Source of the DNA: DATGMS01 sp035303945
GTDB taxonomy: Bacteria; Bacteroidota; Bacteroidia; Cytophagales; Cyclobacteriaceae
Direction: 5' to 3'
DNA: 64,000 bases
Assembly: GCA_035303945.1 (NCBI GenBank)
Contig: DATGQZ010000079.1
Span: 15,102 to 79,101, forward strand
The translations under genes were made by a program, and so were the position numbers. Below are positions 27,229 through 35,861 of this stretch, piece by piece. The notes below the pieces were generated by a model. That model worked only from the letters and a program-made list of their open reading frames with translations, ran no database searches and was not told where the DNA came from. The first letter of the stretch is position 1. Each line of letters begins with the position of its first letter.

Positions 27229-27314
27229 CCTTGAATTAATTAACGTATGGGCCATCAGGGCCAATGATTTCGTGTTTGTCAGTACATCTGTTTTCAGACA
27301 AAATTACCAAACCT

Positions 27315-28451
27315 ATGAAAATCCATTTTAAATTTTTGTCCTACCCTTTAATGATTTTCCTCGTCTCATGCGGCGCGCAAGGAGGCGACGACTTGGAAAA
27401 CAAGAAAGTTGAGTTGAAGCAATACAAGGATGAAGCGGCTGCGCTTAACGCTAAAATAGAAGCTTTGGAGCAAGAAATTGCGGCTCTGGATACTGGTTTT
27501 GCCCATGATCAGCGAAAGACTATGCTCGTCACTACCACCCCCGTGCAATTAGGGGATTTTGCCCATTACATTGAAGTGACCGGTGCCGTGTTATCTAAGA
27601 AAAATGTCAACATTAGCGCGGAGGTGGCCGGTAGGGTGTTAAATATCAAGGCAGTAGAGGGTATGCATGTGAGAAGGGGTGAGGTATTGGCAGAAGTGGA
27701 TACAGAAGCAATAGATCGAAATATTGAAGAGGTAGAAAAGCAGCTGGAATTGGCCAACATCATATTCGAAAAGCAAAAACGGCTTTGGGATCAGCAGATA
27801 GGCACCGAGGTTCAGTTTCTGGAGGCAAAAAATCGCAAAGAAATATTGGAAAAAAGCTTGGCTTCAGTGTCTACGCAGCGTGATAAAGCTACCATTAAGG
27901 CACCTTTCGACGGCACCGTTGAGGCGGTCAATGTACGATTGGGTGAAATGGTTCAGCCGGGGACGCCGGTTGTCAATTTTGTAGGAGAGAGCGATTTATA
28001 CATTGAAGGGGACCTATCCGAGCGCTACGTGGGCTCCGTTGAGCGGGGAGATTCGGTGCAGGTAAAATTCCCTTCCCTGAACAAGGACATTGCCACCCGA
28101 ATAACGGCTGTGGGCGGTGTAATCGACCCCAATAACCGAACTTTTAAAATAGAGGCGTTTTTACCGCAGTCGGCAAAAGCCAAACCTAATATGGTGGCCG
28201 TTATTCGGATCAAAGATTATGAAAACAAAGGTGCTGTCACAGTACCTACCAACCTGATCCTTCAGGACAATGAAGGCGAGTATGTCTTTATTGTACAAAA
28301 CAATGCTGCCAAAAAAGCCTATATCAAAAGAGGTCTGACCTACCAGGGAAAGACAGAAATATTGGAAGGTTTAAAAGGCGATGAGGTTTTGGTGGAAAAA
28401 GGTTTTAGGGATGTAAGCGAAAATATGCGGATCAATACCGTTCAAAACTAA
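27315..28451 (+). CDS. RND efflux periplasmic adaptor subunit (HlyD/AcrA-like), lipoprotein
   Basis: A 378-residue membrane fusion protein. The signal peptide ends in a lipobox, FLVSCGAQGG, so it should be lipid-anchored. A coiled-coil of about 35 residues comes early (ELKQYKDEAAALNAKIEALE). The lipoyl halves flank a hairpin: VSAEVAGRV-like INISAEVAGRVLNIKAVEG and ATIKAPFDGTVEAVNVRLGE, followed by a beta-barrel domain. I start at the ATG at 27315 because it gives a proper lipoprotein signal; the frame is open further upstream. The RND pump gene starts three bases after the stop. Confidence 0.92.
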   Translation: MKIHFKFLSYPLMIFLVSCGAQGGDDLENKKVELKQYKDEAAALNAKIEALEQEIAALDTGFAHDQRKTMLVTTTPVQLGDFAHYIEVTGAVLSKKNVNISAEVAGRVLNIKAVEGMHVRRGEVLAEVDTEAIDRNIEEVEKQLELANIIFEKQKRLWDQQIGTEVQFLEAKNRKEILEKSLASVSTQRDKATIKAPFDGTVEAVNVRLGEMVQPGTPVVNFVGESDLYIEGDLSERYVGSVERGDSVQVKFPSLNKDIATRITAVGGVIDPNNRTFKIEAFLPQSAKAKPNMVAVIRIKDYENKGAVTVPTNLILQDNEGEYVFIVQNNAAKKAYIKRGLTYQGKTEILEGLKGDEVLVEKGFRDVSENMRINTVQN

Positions 28452-28454
28452 GTT

Positions 28455-31400
28455 ATGGCACTACAAGAGCAGGAAAATAACGACAAGAAAGTGACCAGAG
28501 AATTTGGGCTCACGTCATTTTCTGTAGATAATAGCACCAGCGTGGTGATCCTGGCCTTGATCATCGCGGCACTTGGGATATTGGCCTATAGAACAATGCC
28601 TAAGGAAAGTTTTCCAGAGATTGTCATTCCCACCGTGTATATCGGTACGGCCTATCCTGGGAATTCTCCTGTGGATATGGAAAACTTGATTACGCGGCCA
28701 ATAGAAAAGGAACTTCAGGGAATCAATGACATAAAGGACATTCGTTCTACTTCTGTGCAGGATTATTCCTCCATTGTGGTAGAATTTAATCCCAATGTAG
28801 ATATCGCAAAAGCCTTGCAGGATGTTAAAGATGCAGTAGATAAGGCGAAAAGCGAATTGCCTACAGATCTTGATCAAGATCCGGATGTTCTGGAGATCAA
28901 TACCTCTGATTTCCCCATCATGAATGTCAACATATCAGGGGATTATCCTGAGGAAGAGCTCAAGGAATATGCAGAATATTTGGAAGACGAAATAGAGAAG
29001 CTTCCTGAGATTTCCAAGGCAGATTTGGGTGGTACCATCGAGCGGGAAATCCGCATTGATGCCAACCTTTACCAGATGGAGGCAATGGGGGTTAGCTTTT
29101 CTGATATTGCTGATGCTGTAGGTGCAGAAAACATTACCATGTCCGGAGGTAATATCCTGTCAGGTGATTTCCGCCGATCACTCCGGATTACTGGTGAGTT
29201 TGAGGACCCTAGTCAGATCGAGGATGTGATCGTCAAAATCGAAAACAACAAGATTGTCTACCTCAGGGATGTGGCTACGGTGACCGATACTTTTAAGGAA
29301 AGGGAAAGTTATGCAAGGAGCAGTAAGCTGCCAGTTGTGACGGTAAATGTGGTCAAAAGAAGCGGCGAAAATTTATTGGATGCAGCGGATAAAATTAAAG
29401 CCATCATTGAGCGTACACAGGGAAACAGATTTCCTGACGATCTAAGGGTGGAGATCACCAATGATCAGTCTAAATATACACGGGCTGAGGTGGATAACCT
29501 TGAAAACAGTATTATATCCGGGGTGATCCTCGTAGTGTTGGTGTTGATGTTCTTCCTTGGGTTCAGAAATGCCTTGTTTGTCGGAGTGGCTATTCCACTG
29601 TCTATGTTTATTTCTTTTTTGGTTCTTAATGCGTTTGGCATTTCTTTGAACTTTATGGTGCTCTTTTCCCTCATCCTTGCATTGGGGATGCTGGTGGACA
29701 ATGGCATTGTCGTGGTAGAGAATATTTACCGACTCATGGACGAAGGGATGTCACCCATTAGAGCCGCAAAGGAAGGCGTTGGAGAGGTAGCCTGGCCAAT
29801 CATTACTTCTACGCTCACCACGCTGTCTGCCTTTTTGCCACTGGCTTTTTGGGATGACATTATTGGAGAATTTATGAAGTTTCTCCCGATCACTTTGATT
29901 ATCGTGTTGTCGTCTTCATTGTTTGTGGCCTTGGTGATCAATCCGGTGCTGACGTCCTTGTTTATGAAGATAGAAACGGATGATGAAGAGAAGTCAAAGA
30001 AAAGGCCTTTGGTTTTGGCTATCATTACTTCCACTATGGCAATTATCTTATATATAGCAGGAGCTATTGCCTTAGGAAACATCTTCATGTTAGTGGCGGT
30101 GCTTACCGTGTTCAATATTTTCATTTTGCGGAAGGCGATTCGTTGGTTCCAAAATGTATTCCTAGTACAACTGGAAAACATGTATGAAAGGACCCTGTTG
30201 TTTGCCTTAAGGGGAAGAAAACCCTACATCTTCTTTTTTGGAACTGTGGGTCTGCTATTTTTCTCCATCATATTATTGGCGGTTAGAGCACCAAATGTTC
30301 TTTTCTTCCCCGACAACCAGCCTGCTCTGATCAACATTTTTGTAGCTCATCCTATTGGCACCGATATAGAAGCTACCAATACATTTGTGGAGCAAATGGA
30401 AGATGAGCTATTTGCCCTACTGGAACCTCACCAAGACATTGTGGAATCCCTCATTACACAAATTGGGGAGGGAACAGGGGATGATATGGATATGAACATG
30501 GGAGCTACGCCTCACAAAGCGAAGATTACCATCAGTTTTGTAGAATATCAGTTTAGAAACGGTGTCAATACCAATAATATCATGGAGGACATCCGGGATC
30601 TTGTAGAGCAGTATCCTGGTGTACAGATTACCGTCAACAAGCAAACCAATGGGCCGCCGGTAGGTGCCGCAATCAATATTGAATCAAGCGGAGAAGACTT
30701 TGAAGCCTTGATTGCCTTTGTATCGAAGTTACGGGAAGCCATTGCCGATTCGAACATAGAGGGGATTGAGGAGCTTAAATCCGATCTTGAATTGGGAAAT
30801 CCGGAAGTGGTGGTAAACATTAATCGGGAAAATGCCTTACGCTTTGGATTGTCTACCAGTGTGATAGCTAACGAGCTCCGCACCGCTTTGTTCGGATTGG
30901 AAGTTTCGAAATACAAAGAAGGGGAGGATGATTATCCCATCCAGCTGCGGTTGGCCGACGAGTTCAGGTACGACATCGGTGCCTTGATGAATAAGAAGAT
31001 CAACTTTATGGATAAGTTCGGAAATCAAAAATCCATACCCATATCGTCAGTTGCAGACATTCAATATGGATCTTCCTACGGATCGGTTAAGCGAAAAGAT
31101 TTGGATAAGGTGATTACCCTTTCTTCTAATGTGAATGCTGGATATAATCCCACGCTTATCAATGAACAATTAAAGGCTTTGGTGGCTAATCTTGAAATTC
31201 CTGATGGAATTGATGTGAGGTTTACCGGCGAGCAGGAGGAACAGGATAAGTCTACCGCATTCTTGGTCAATGCTTTATTTATAGCTGTTTCACTAATTTT
31301 CCTGATCATTGTCACCCAGTTTAACTCCGTCATTACCCCTTTGATTATTATGACAACAGTTGTGCTCAGTACGATTGGGGTATTCTTGGGACTGGTAATC

Positions 31401-31868
31401 TTCAACATGGATTTTGTGATTATCATGACTGGCATTGGCATTATATCCCTTGCTGGGGTAGTAGTCAACAACGCCATCGTGCTAATAGATTATACCAATT
31501 TGGTTAGGACCAGAAAGCGACGGGAATTGAATGTAGCTGAAGGGGAGTTTTTATCTTATGAGGACCTTCTAGGTAGTATTGTTGCTGCAGGAAAGGTCAG
31601 GTTGAGACCTGTGTTGTTGACAGCCATTACGACCATTCTAGGTTTAGTTCCAATGGCTCTGGGGGTCAATATTAATTTCGGAAAACTATTATCTTCCTTT
31701 GATCCCGAATTTTATATGGGAGGGGATAACGCAGATTTTTGGGGCCCCATGGCATGGACAGTGATATTTGGGTTAACCTTTGCGACCTTTCTAACGTTAG
31801 TAATAGTACCAGTCATGTATTTGCTGGCTGATAAAATAAAGATGGCTTTTCGTAAGATTAGTAAATAG
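28455..31868 (+). CDS. RND efflux transporter permease subunit
   Basis: A 1,137-residue inner membrane pump of the AcrB/MexB type, somewhat longer than the usual 1,030-1,050. The layout is one TM helix, a large periplasmic loop, TM2-6, a further insert, TM7, a second loop and TM8-12. The proton relay in TM4 reads GMLVDNGIVVVEN, with Asp-Asn where AcrB has Asp-Asp, a variant common in this superfamily. Extra length is partly an insert with additional hydrophobic stretches near residues 515-570. Proton-driven export of drugs, dyes or lipids is expected; no substrate can be assigned. It ends the TetR-TolC-adaptor-pump operon. Confidence 0.94.
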   Translation: MALQEQENNDKKVTREFGLTSFSVDNSTSVVILALIIAALGILAYRTMPKESFPEIVIPTVYIGTAYPGNSPVDMENLITRPIEKELQGINDIKDIRSTSVQDYSSIVVEFNPNVDIAKALQDVKDAVDKAKSELPTDLDQDPDVLEINTSDFPIMNVNISGDYPEEELKEYAEYLEDEIEKLPEISKADLGGTIEREIRIDANLYQMEAMGVSFSDIADAVGAENITMSGGNILSGDFRRSLRITGEFEDPSQIEDVIVKIENNKIVYLRDVATVTDTFKERESYARSSKLPVVTVNVVKRSGENLLDAADKIKAIIERTQGNRFPDDLRVEITNDQSKYTRAEVDNLENSIISGVILVVLVLMFFLGFRNALFVGVAIPLSMFISFLVLNAFGISLNFMVLFSLILALGMLVDNGIVVVENIYRLMDEGMSPIRAAKEGVGEVAWPIITSTLTTLSAFLPLAFWDDIIGEFMKFLPITLIIVLSSSLFVALVINPVLTSLFMKIETDDEEKSKKRPLVLAIITSTMAIILYIAGAIALGNIFMLVAVLTVFNIFILRKAIRWFQNVFLVQLENMYERTLLFALRGRKPYIFFFGTVGLLFFSIILLAVRAPNVLFFPDNQPALINIFVAHPIGTDIEATNTFVEQMEDELFALLEPHQDIVESLITQIGEGTGDDMDMNMGATPHKAKITISFVEYQFRNGVNTNNIMEDIRDLVEQYPGVQITVNKQTNGPPVGAAINIESSGEDFEALIAFVSKLREAIADSNIEGIEELKSDLELGNPEVVVNINRENALRFGLSTSVIANELRTALFGLEVSKYKEGEDDYPIQLRLADEFRYDIGALMNKKINFMDKFGNQKSIPISSVADIQYGSSYGSVKRKDLDKVITLSSNVNAGYNPTLINEQLKALVANLEIPDGIDVRFTGEQEEQDKSTAFLVNALFIAVSLIFLIIVTQFNSVITPLIIMTTVVLSTIGVFLGLVIFNMDFVIIMTGIGIISLAGVVVNNAIVLIDYTNLVRTRKRRELNVAEGEFLSYEDLLGSIVAAGKVRLRPVLLTAITTILGLVPMALGVNINFGKLLSSFDPEFYMGGDNADFWGPMAWTVIFGLTFATFLTLVIVPVMYLLADKIKMAFRKISK

Positions 31869-31901
31869 AGTAAATAAAGGTTGGTGGTTTTTTTAAGTGT
31901 T

Positions 31902-31935
31902 AAAACCTCCGGGATGATGTCTCGGAGGTTTTTTA
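31902..31935 (+). terminator. Rho-independent terminator of the efflux operon
   Basis: AAAACCTCCG (31902-31911) pairs with CGGAGGTTTT (31923-31932), and the T run continues. Confidence 0.88.
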
Positions 31936-32017
31936 TTGTGCTGATTGTAAGCAGTACAAGTGGTTGAATAGGAGTTGCTTATGGGAGCACTTCCTATGGA
32001 TAATTATACTCCTGTAT

Positions 32018-32050
32018 CAAAAAAGCAGCCTCAATCGAGGCTGCTTTTGT
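32018..32050 (-). terminator. Terminator after the M1 peptidase gene, possibly bidirectional
   Basis: AAAAGCAGCCTC and GAGGCTGCTTTT are perfect arms around AATC. The T run is longer on the minus strand, where it ends the M1 peptidase gene. Confidence 0.85.
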
Positions 32051-32064
32051 TATGCGCTGGGATA

Positions 32065-33909
32065 TTAAAATTCAATATGATTATTTCCGCGGTTTATATC
32101 AGCCATTCTTCCAGAAGGGTCGATCTCGATGCGCTTAATAGTTGTTTTTGCACGGGGAATAACAATTTCCATGGTAGGATTGGTCCAGGGCCATCTTTGG
32201 CTGAGGATGCGCTCAGGCATACCCGCCTCTAACGCTTTTTCGCCCCGTTGAATCACCAGTGGCAGATACACGCTTTCCGTTTTTCCGTTGGTATACGTGA
32301 TCACCAGGTCGATAGGCATTGGCATCAATCCTATTCGTTCTAAGGTGATTTTTGTTGCGTTATTGGGCGCTTGTTCCACTGATTTGATGCCGTAGTCGAT
32401 GGTTTTGGTGCTGTTTACCCAATATTCCTTATACCAATCTAACTCCAGCCCACTTTCCTTTTCCATAACCCGGATGAAGTCATTGGCATTGGGGTGCTTA
32501 AACTGCCATGTGTCCCAGTATTTCAACATACCAAGGTCACGTGCTTCAGCCCCGATGATATACCCTAATTGTTCTAGGAATACCGCCCCTTTTGAATAAG
32601 CAGCTCCGCTATATGCAGCATTGGTGTGGAAGTGGTCTGCATGTGTAGACAAGGGCTCTTCCATCCCGGACTTGGCTAGGCGGGCATAAGACATGTAAGC
32701 GCCACTATGAGGGAAGTCCTGCTTTTCCTCATTGAAGATTGCATTCATCGTGAGGGCTGATGCGTAGCTGGTAAAGCCTTCATCCATCCAGTGGTATAGG
32801 CTCTCATTGGTACCTAACACGCCATGGAACCAGCTGTGCACCAATTCATGAACCATTACACCGACCAAGCTGCCTAATGGACGTTCTCCGGTAATCAAGG
32901 TGGACATCGGGTATTCCATCCCGCCGTCCCCGCCTTGGATGACAGAAAACTGCTTATAAGGGTATTTGCCGAAGTGCTCGCTGAGAAAGGTTACAGCTGC
33001 TGGCGTATATTGTTTCAGTTTAGCCCATACCTCTTCGGTTTTCGGGCCCTTGATGTACAGATGATGTATGGTTATGCCATTTTCCATCTGAATTTTGTCG
33101 TGCGTGTATTTGGGATCAGCAGCCCACATAAAGTCATGAACCTTGGGCGCATAAAAATGCCATGTCAGATTATTCCCTGCTGGCTGCTTTACCACCACCC
33201 CTTCATCCTCATAACCATGTCCCACCTCATTGGCATTTTGAAGATAACCTGTACCGCCTAAAATATAACTTTTGTCAATGGTGATTTTAACGTCAAATTC
33301 GCCAAAAATGCCATAGAATTCCCGGCCGACATAGGGATTGGCATGCCAGCCTTGTTCATCATAATTAGCCAGTTTTGGATACCACTGGGACATTGATAGT
33401 CGCACCCCTTCTTGGCTGTCCCTGCCAGATCGACGCACCTGTAACGGTACCTGTCCTTCAAACGTTGATTCAAATACCACAGTGCTATGCGGCAAGATAG
33501 GCTCCGACAGCGCCACTTCTAGAATAGTACCTATATGTTCATGTTCCAGCACCTGCCCGTTCATGGTTAATTTGTTGACTTTAAGGTAGCCGATCTCATC
33601 GGGTTTCAACTTCGAGATTCTGTCACCGACTCTTTTGTCAGGATCAGCAATGGTGCGAGAGCGCACGTCCATCATACTATTCGGCTGAAAGGCATTATAA
33701 TACAAATGAAAAAAGACTTTATTTAAGGTATCGGGTGAGTTGTTGGTATATTCCAATACCTGTGTACCGTGGTATTGATTTTTAGGCGCATCCATGGTAA
33801 CATCCATTTTGTATTTAACAGCCTGTTGCCAACGTCCAGCCTGCGCCTGTGATATAATGGGTAAACTGCTGAAAAGCAGCAAAAACGCAAAGGTCAGTTT
33901 CTTATTCAT
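32065..33909 (-). CDS. M1 family metallopeptidase, exported
   Basis: A 614-residue zinc aminopeptidase with a signal peptide ending near residue 23 (ISQAQA). The zinc site is H354-E355-L-V-H358 with the second glutamate E377 in HWMDEGFTS, the HExxH-18-E pattern of gluzincins. The exopeptidase GxMEN motif is GGMEYPMS here, with Tyr in place of Asn, as often seen in this branch of Bacteroidota M1-like proteins. I start at the ATG at 33909 (MNKKLTFAF); a longer frame upstream lacks a sensible signal. It should act in the periplasm on peptides. Confidence 0.9.
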   Translation of the reverse strand: MNKKLTFAFLLLFSSLPIISQAQAGRWQQAVKYKMDVTMDAPKNQYHGTQVLEYTNNSPDTLNKVFFHLYYNAFQPNSMMDVRSRTIADPDKRVGDRISKLKPDEIGYLKVNKLTMNGQVLEHEHIGTILEVALSEPILPHSTVVFESTFEGQVPLQVRRSGRDSQEGVRLSMSQWYPKLANYDEQGWHANPYVGREFYGIFGEFDVKITIDKSYILGGTGYLQNANEVGHGYEDEGVVVKQPAGNNLTWHFYAPKVHDFMWAADPKYTHDKIQMENGITIHHLYIKGPKTEEVWAKLKQYTPAAVTFLSEHFGKYPYKQFSVIQGGDGGMEYPMSTLITGERPLGSLVGVMVHELVHSWFHGVLGTNESLYHWMDEGFTSYASALTMNAIFNEEKQDFPHSGAYMSYARLAKSGMEEPLSTHADHFHTNAAYSGAAYSKGAVFLEQLGYIIGAEARDLGMLKYWDTWQFKHPNANDFIRVMEKESGLELDWYKEYWVNSTKTIDYGIKSVEQAPNNATKITLERIGLMPMPIDLVITYTNGKTESVYLPLVIQRGEKALEAGMPERILSQRWPWTNPTMEIVIPRAKTTIKRIEIDPSGRMADINRGNNHIEF

Positions 33910-33934
33910 AAGCTTGATCAACAATAGTGATGGA

Positions 33935-33942
33935 CAAAAGTA
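33935..33942 (-). promoter_or_regulatory. -7 promoter element for the M1 peptidase gene
   Basis: On the minus strand TACTTTTG is an exact TAnnTTTG match, 25 bases before the ATG at 33909, which supports that start. A -33 box is not clear. Confidence 0.45.
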
Positions 33943-34028
33943 AGCAATAAAAATAACTCCGATAAGCCGTTGGTGTAACAAGATATATCCAGCAATCATG
34001 CAGGTAAAGCAATAGGAATATGCAGTTG

Positions 34029-35069
34029 TTATTCGTTTTTTTCTTCTATTCGGAATTTTGCCGAAACTGGATAATGATCAGAATAATCCACCTCACGATG
34101 TGTTTTGAATTGTATGGCTTCTATTCCAGAACTATAAAAAATATTATCAATGCGGAGAAAAAATAGCACTCTGTTGTAGGTAAAGCCAAAGCCTCGGCCG
34201 GCCTCCTCAAAGGCATTTTTTAAAAGTGACTTTATGGTAAAGTAGGTATAGCTGTAAGGGACATCGTTAAAATCACCCGCCATAATCACGGGGTAGGGAC
34301 TGCTCGCAATATGTTCGGATAAGATCTTCACCTGTGAAGCCCTTGTTTGGATGCCATCTTTTAATTTTCTCAGAGTAGACCTGTAATTTTGTTTTATTCC
34401 CTCCATATCTCCCAATTGGTCAGCCCTGATACTCATCGATTCTAAGTGTGTATTATATACCCTTATCGTATCCTTGTCGACTTTTATATCAACAAACATG
34501 GCTCCATTGTTTCGTTTGTTGTCAAACACAAGTCCTTCATTGATGATGGGGAATTTGCTGAATACCGCCATACCGTACGATCTCTTTTTGTTGCCATCCA
34601 CAATATGGTAAGCATACTCATATTGGCCGTCTTCCGTAAGGTGCTTGATGGAATTTTGGGAAGGGGTGGTATAATCCTGCAAAAACTCTTGAAGGCACTT
34701 GATATCTGCTGGATGGTCTTTTACCCACTGAAGTGCGTTGTCAGAAGGGTTTTCTTCCTTGGTCCACCGGAAATTAAATAGGTGGGTGTTATAACTCAAC
34801 ACAGATAACCCGTCCGTTGGATTCGTAGCCGGGTTTAACTGAAAAGTGACTCCTATAAATTTCCACCCTATAATGAGGGCGATCACAGGCAGTATAAATA
34901 TCATTCTTCTGCCAAGAAGTAGAAGAACGACCAATATCGCATTTACCACTAAGGCTACTGGGATCATTAATGGCAGGAGACCGATATAAGAAAAATTTTC
35001 CGGAGAAAAGTATACGCTGAAGTAGACCAGTAAGGAGAACAAAAATACAACTACAGTGATAAAGCGCAT
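34029..35069 (-). CDS. Membrane-anchored endonuclease/exonuclease/phosphatase family protein
   Basis: A 346-residue protein with three hydrophobic helices in the first 90 residues followed by an EEP catalytic domain. The catalytic landmarks are LSYNTHLFNF, KCLQEFLQD, VIMAGDFNDVPYS and DYSDHYPVSAKF. The domain should face the periplasm or cytoplasm depending on topology, which I cannot settle. Similar Bacteroidota proteins are annotated only by superfamily. It lies upstream of the M1 peptidase gene on the same strand with a gap of 119 bases and probably has a separate promoter. Confidence 0.87.
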   Translation of the reverse strand: MRFITVVVFLFSLLVYFSVYFSPENFSYIGLLPLMIPVALVVNAILVVLLLLGRRMIFILPVIALIIGWKFIGVTFQLNPATNPTDGLSVLSYNTHLFNFRWTKEENPSDNALQWVKDHPADIKCLQEFLQDYTTPSQNSIKHLTEDGQYEYAYHIVDGNKKRSYGMAVFSKFPIINEGLVFDNKRNNGAMFVDIKVDKDTIRVYNTHLESMSIRADQLGDMEGIKQNYRSTLRKLKDGIQTRASQVKILSEHIASSPYPVIMAGDFNDVPYSYTYFTIKSLLKNAFEEAGRGFGFTYNRVLFFLRIDNIFYSSGIEAIQFKTHREVDYSDHYPVSAKFRIEEKNE

Positions 35070-35252
35070 GTCAGAGCAAATTTTTTGTGAAAATATAGGT
35101 TAGCATAGGGAATAACAAATGCCCCTTCAATTCTCTATAGTGAAAGAGCTGTGGACTGTTTCTTTATTAAACATAAACACATTATACAGCCTTGAAGTAT
35201 GCATTCCTTCAAAATATTGCCTATTTTCGTTTCAATAAACTTCTTTACCATC

Positions 35253-35819
35253 ATGAGAAAATTCAATACACAACTGTTGCCCTTGTTTTTTTTGACACTA
35301 TGGATATTCTGTGGTTGTGGTAATAATACTGGAAACGGGAGAGAAGCAGAAACTGCTACGGAAGTGGCAGTCGGTGGTCAAAAGGTCAGTCCAACACAAA
35401 TTACACAAGCGAAAATCGGGAATGCTGACGTGAAAGTTCAATATGGGTCTCCGGCTGTACGTAATCGAACCATTTGGGGGGATCTGGTCCCTTACGGTGA
35501 AGTGTGGCGAACCGGAGCCAACGAGGCCACCTTTGTGGAGTTTTCCAAGGATGTCAATGTGGAAGGCAAGCCATTAAAAGCAGGAAAATATTCCCTGTTT
35601 ACTATTCCTAGGGAAAAGGAAGATTGGGTAGTAATATTTAATGCTGAATGGAACCTACAGCACGGCCACTACCAATACAAAGAGGAAAATGACGTGCTCA
35701 GGGTAGAAGTTACACCGCAATGGGTGCAGCATTCCGAGGAAAATTTATCTATTAATGTTGAAGATCAGACCTTGGTCATTAGATGGGAGAAACTCCGTCT
35801 GCCTATTCGTATCAATTAA
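35253..35819 (+). CDS. DUF2911 family lipoprotein
   Basis: A 188-residue lipoprotein with lipobox IFCGCGN, so C21 or C23 would be acylated. The mature domain matches DUF2911: KVQYGSPAVRNRTIWG, LVPYGEVWRTGANEAT and LKAGKYSLFTIP are the family's most conserved segments. Its function is unknown; the family is common in Bacteroidota and probably periplasmic. I start at the ATG at 35253, because the longer frame to 35199 would put a second hydrophobic stretch before the lipoprotein signal. It lies 42 bases upstream of the penicillin acylase homologue and may be co-transcribed with it. Confidence 0.85.
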   Translation: MRKFNTQLLPLFFLTLWIFCGCGNNTGNGREAETATEVAVGGQKVSPTQITQAKIGNADVKVQYGSPAVRNRTIWGDLVPYGEVWRTGANEATFVEFSKDVNVEGKPLKAGKYSLFTIPREKEDWVVIFNAEWNLQHGHYQYKEENDVLRVEVTPQWVQHSEENLSINVEDQTLVIRWEKLRLPIRIN

Positions 35820-35861
35820 TTAACAACTATTTGTAGCGGCCATTCCGTCAGTCTTTCCTCG

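Noticed and set aside
27264..27314. Extended N terminus of the RND adaptor
   Set aside because: The downstream ATG at 27315 gives a proper lipoprotein signal; the extension would bury it.
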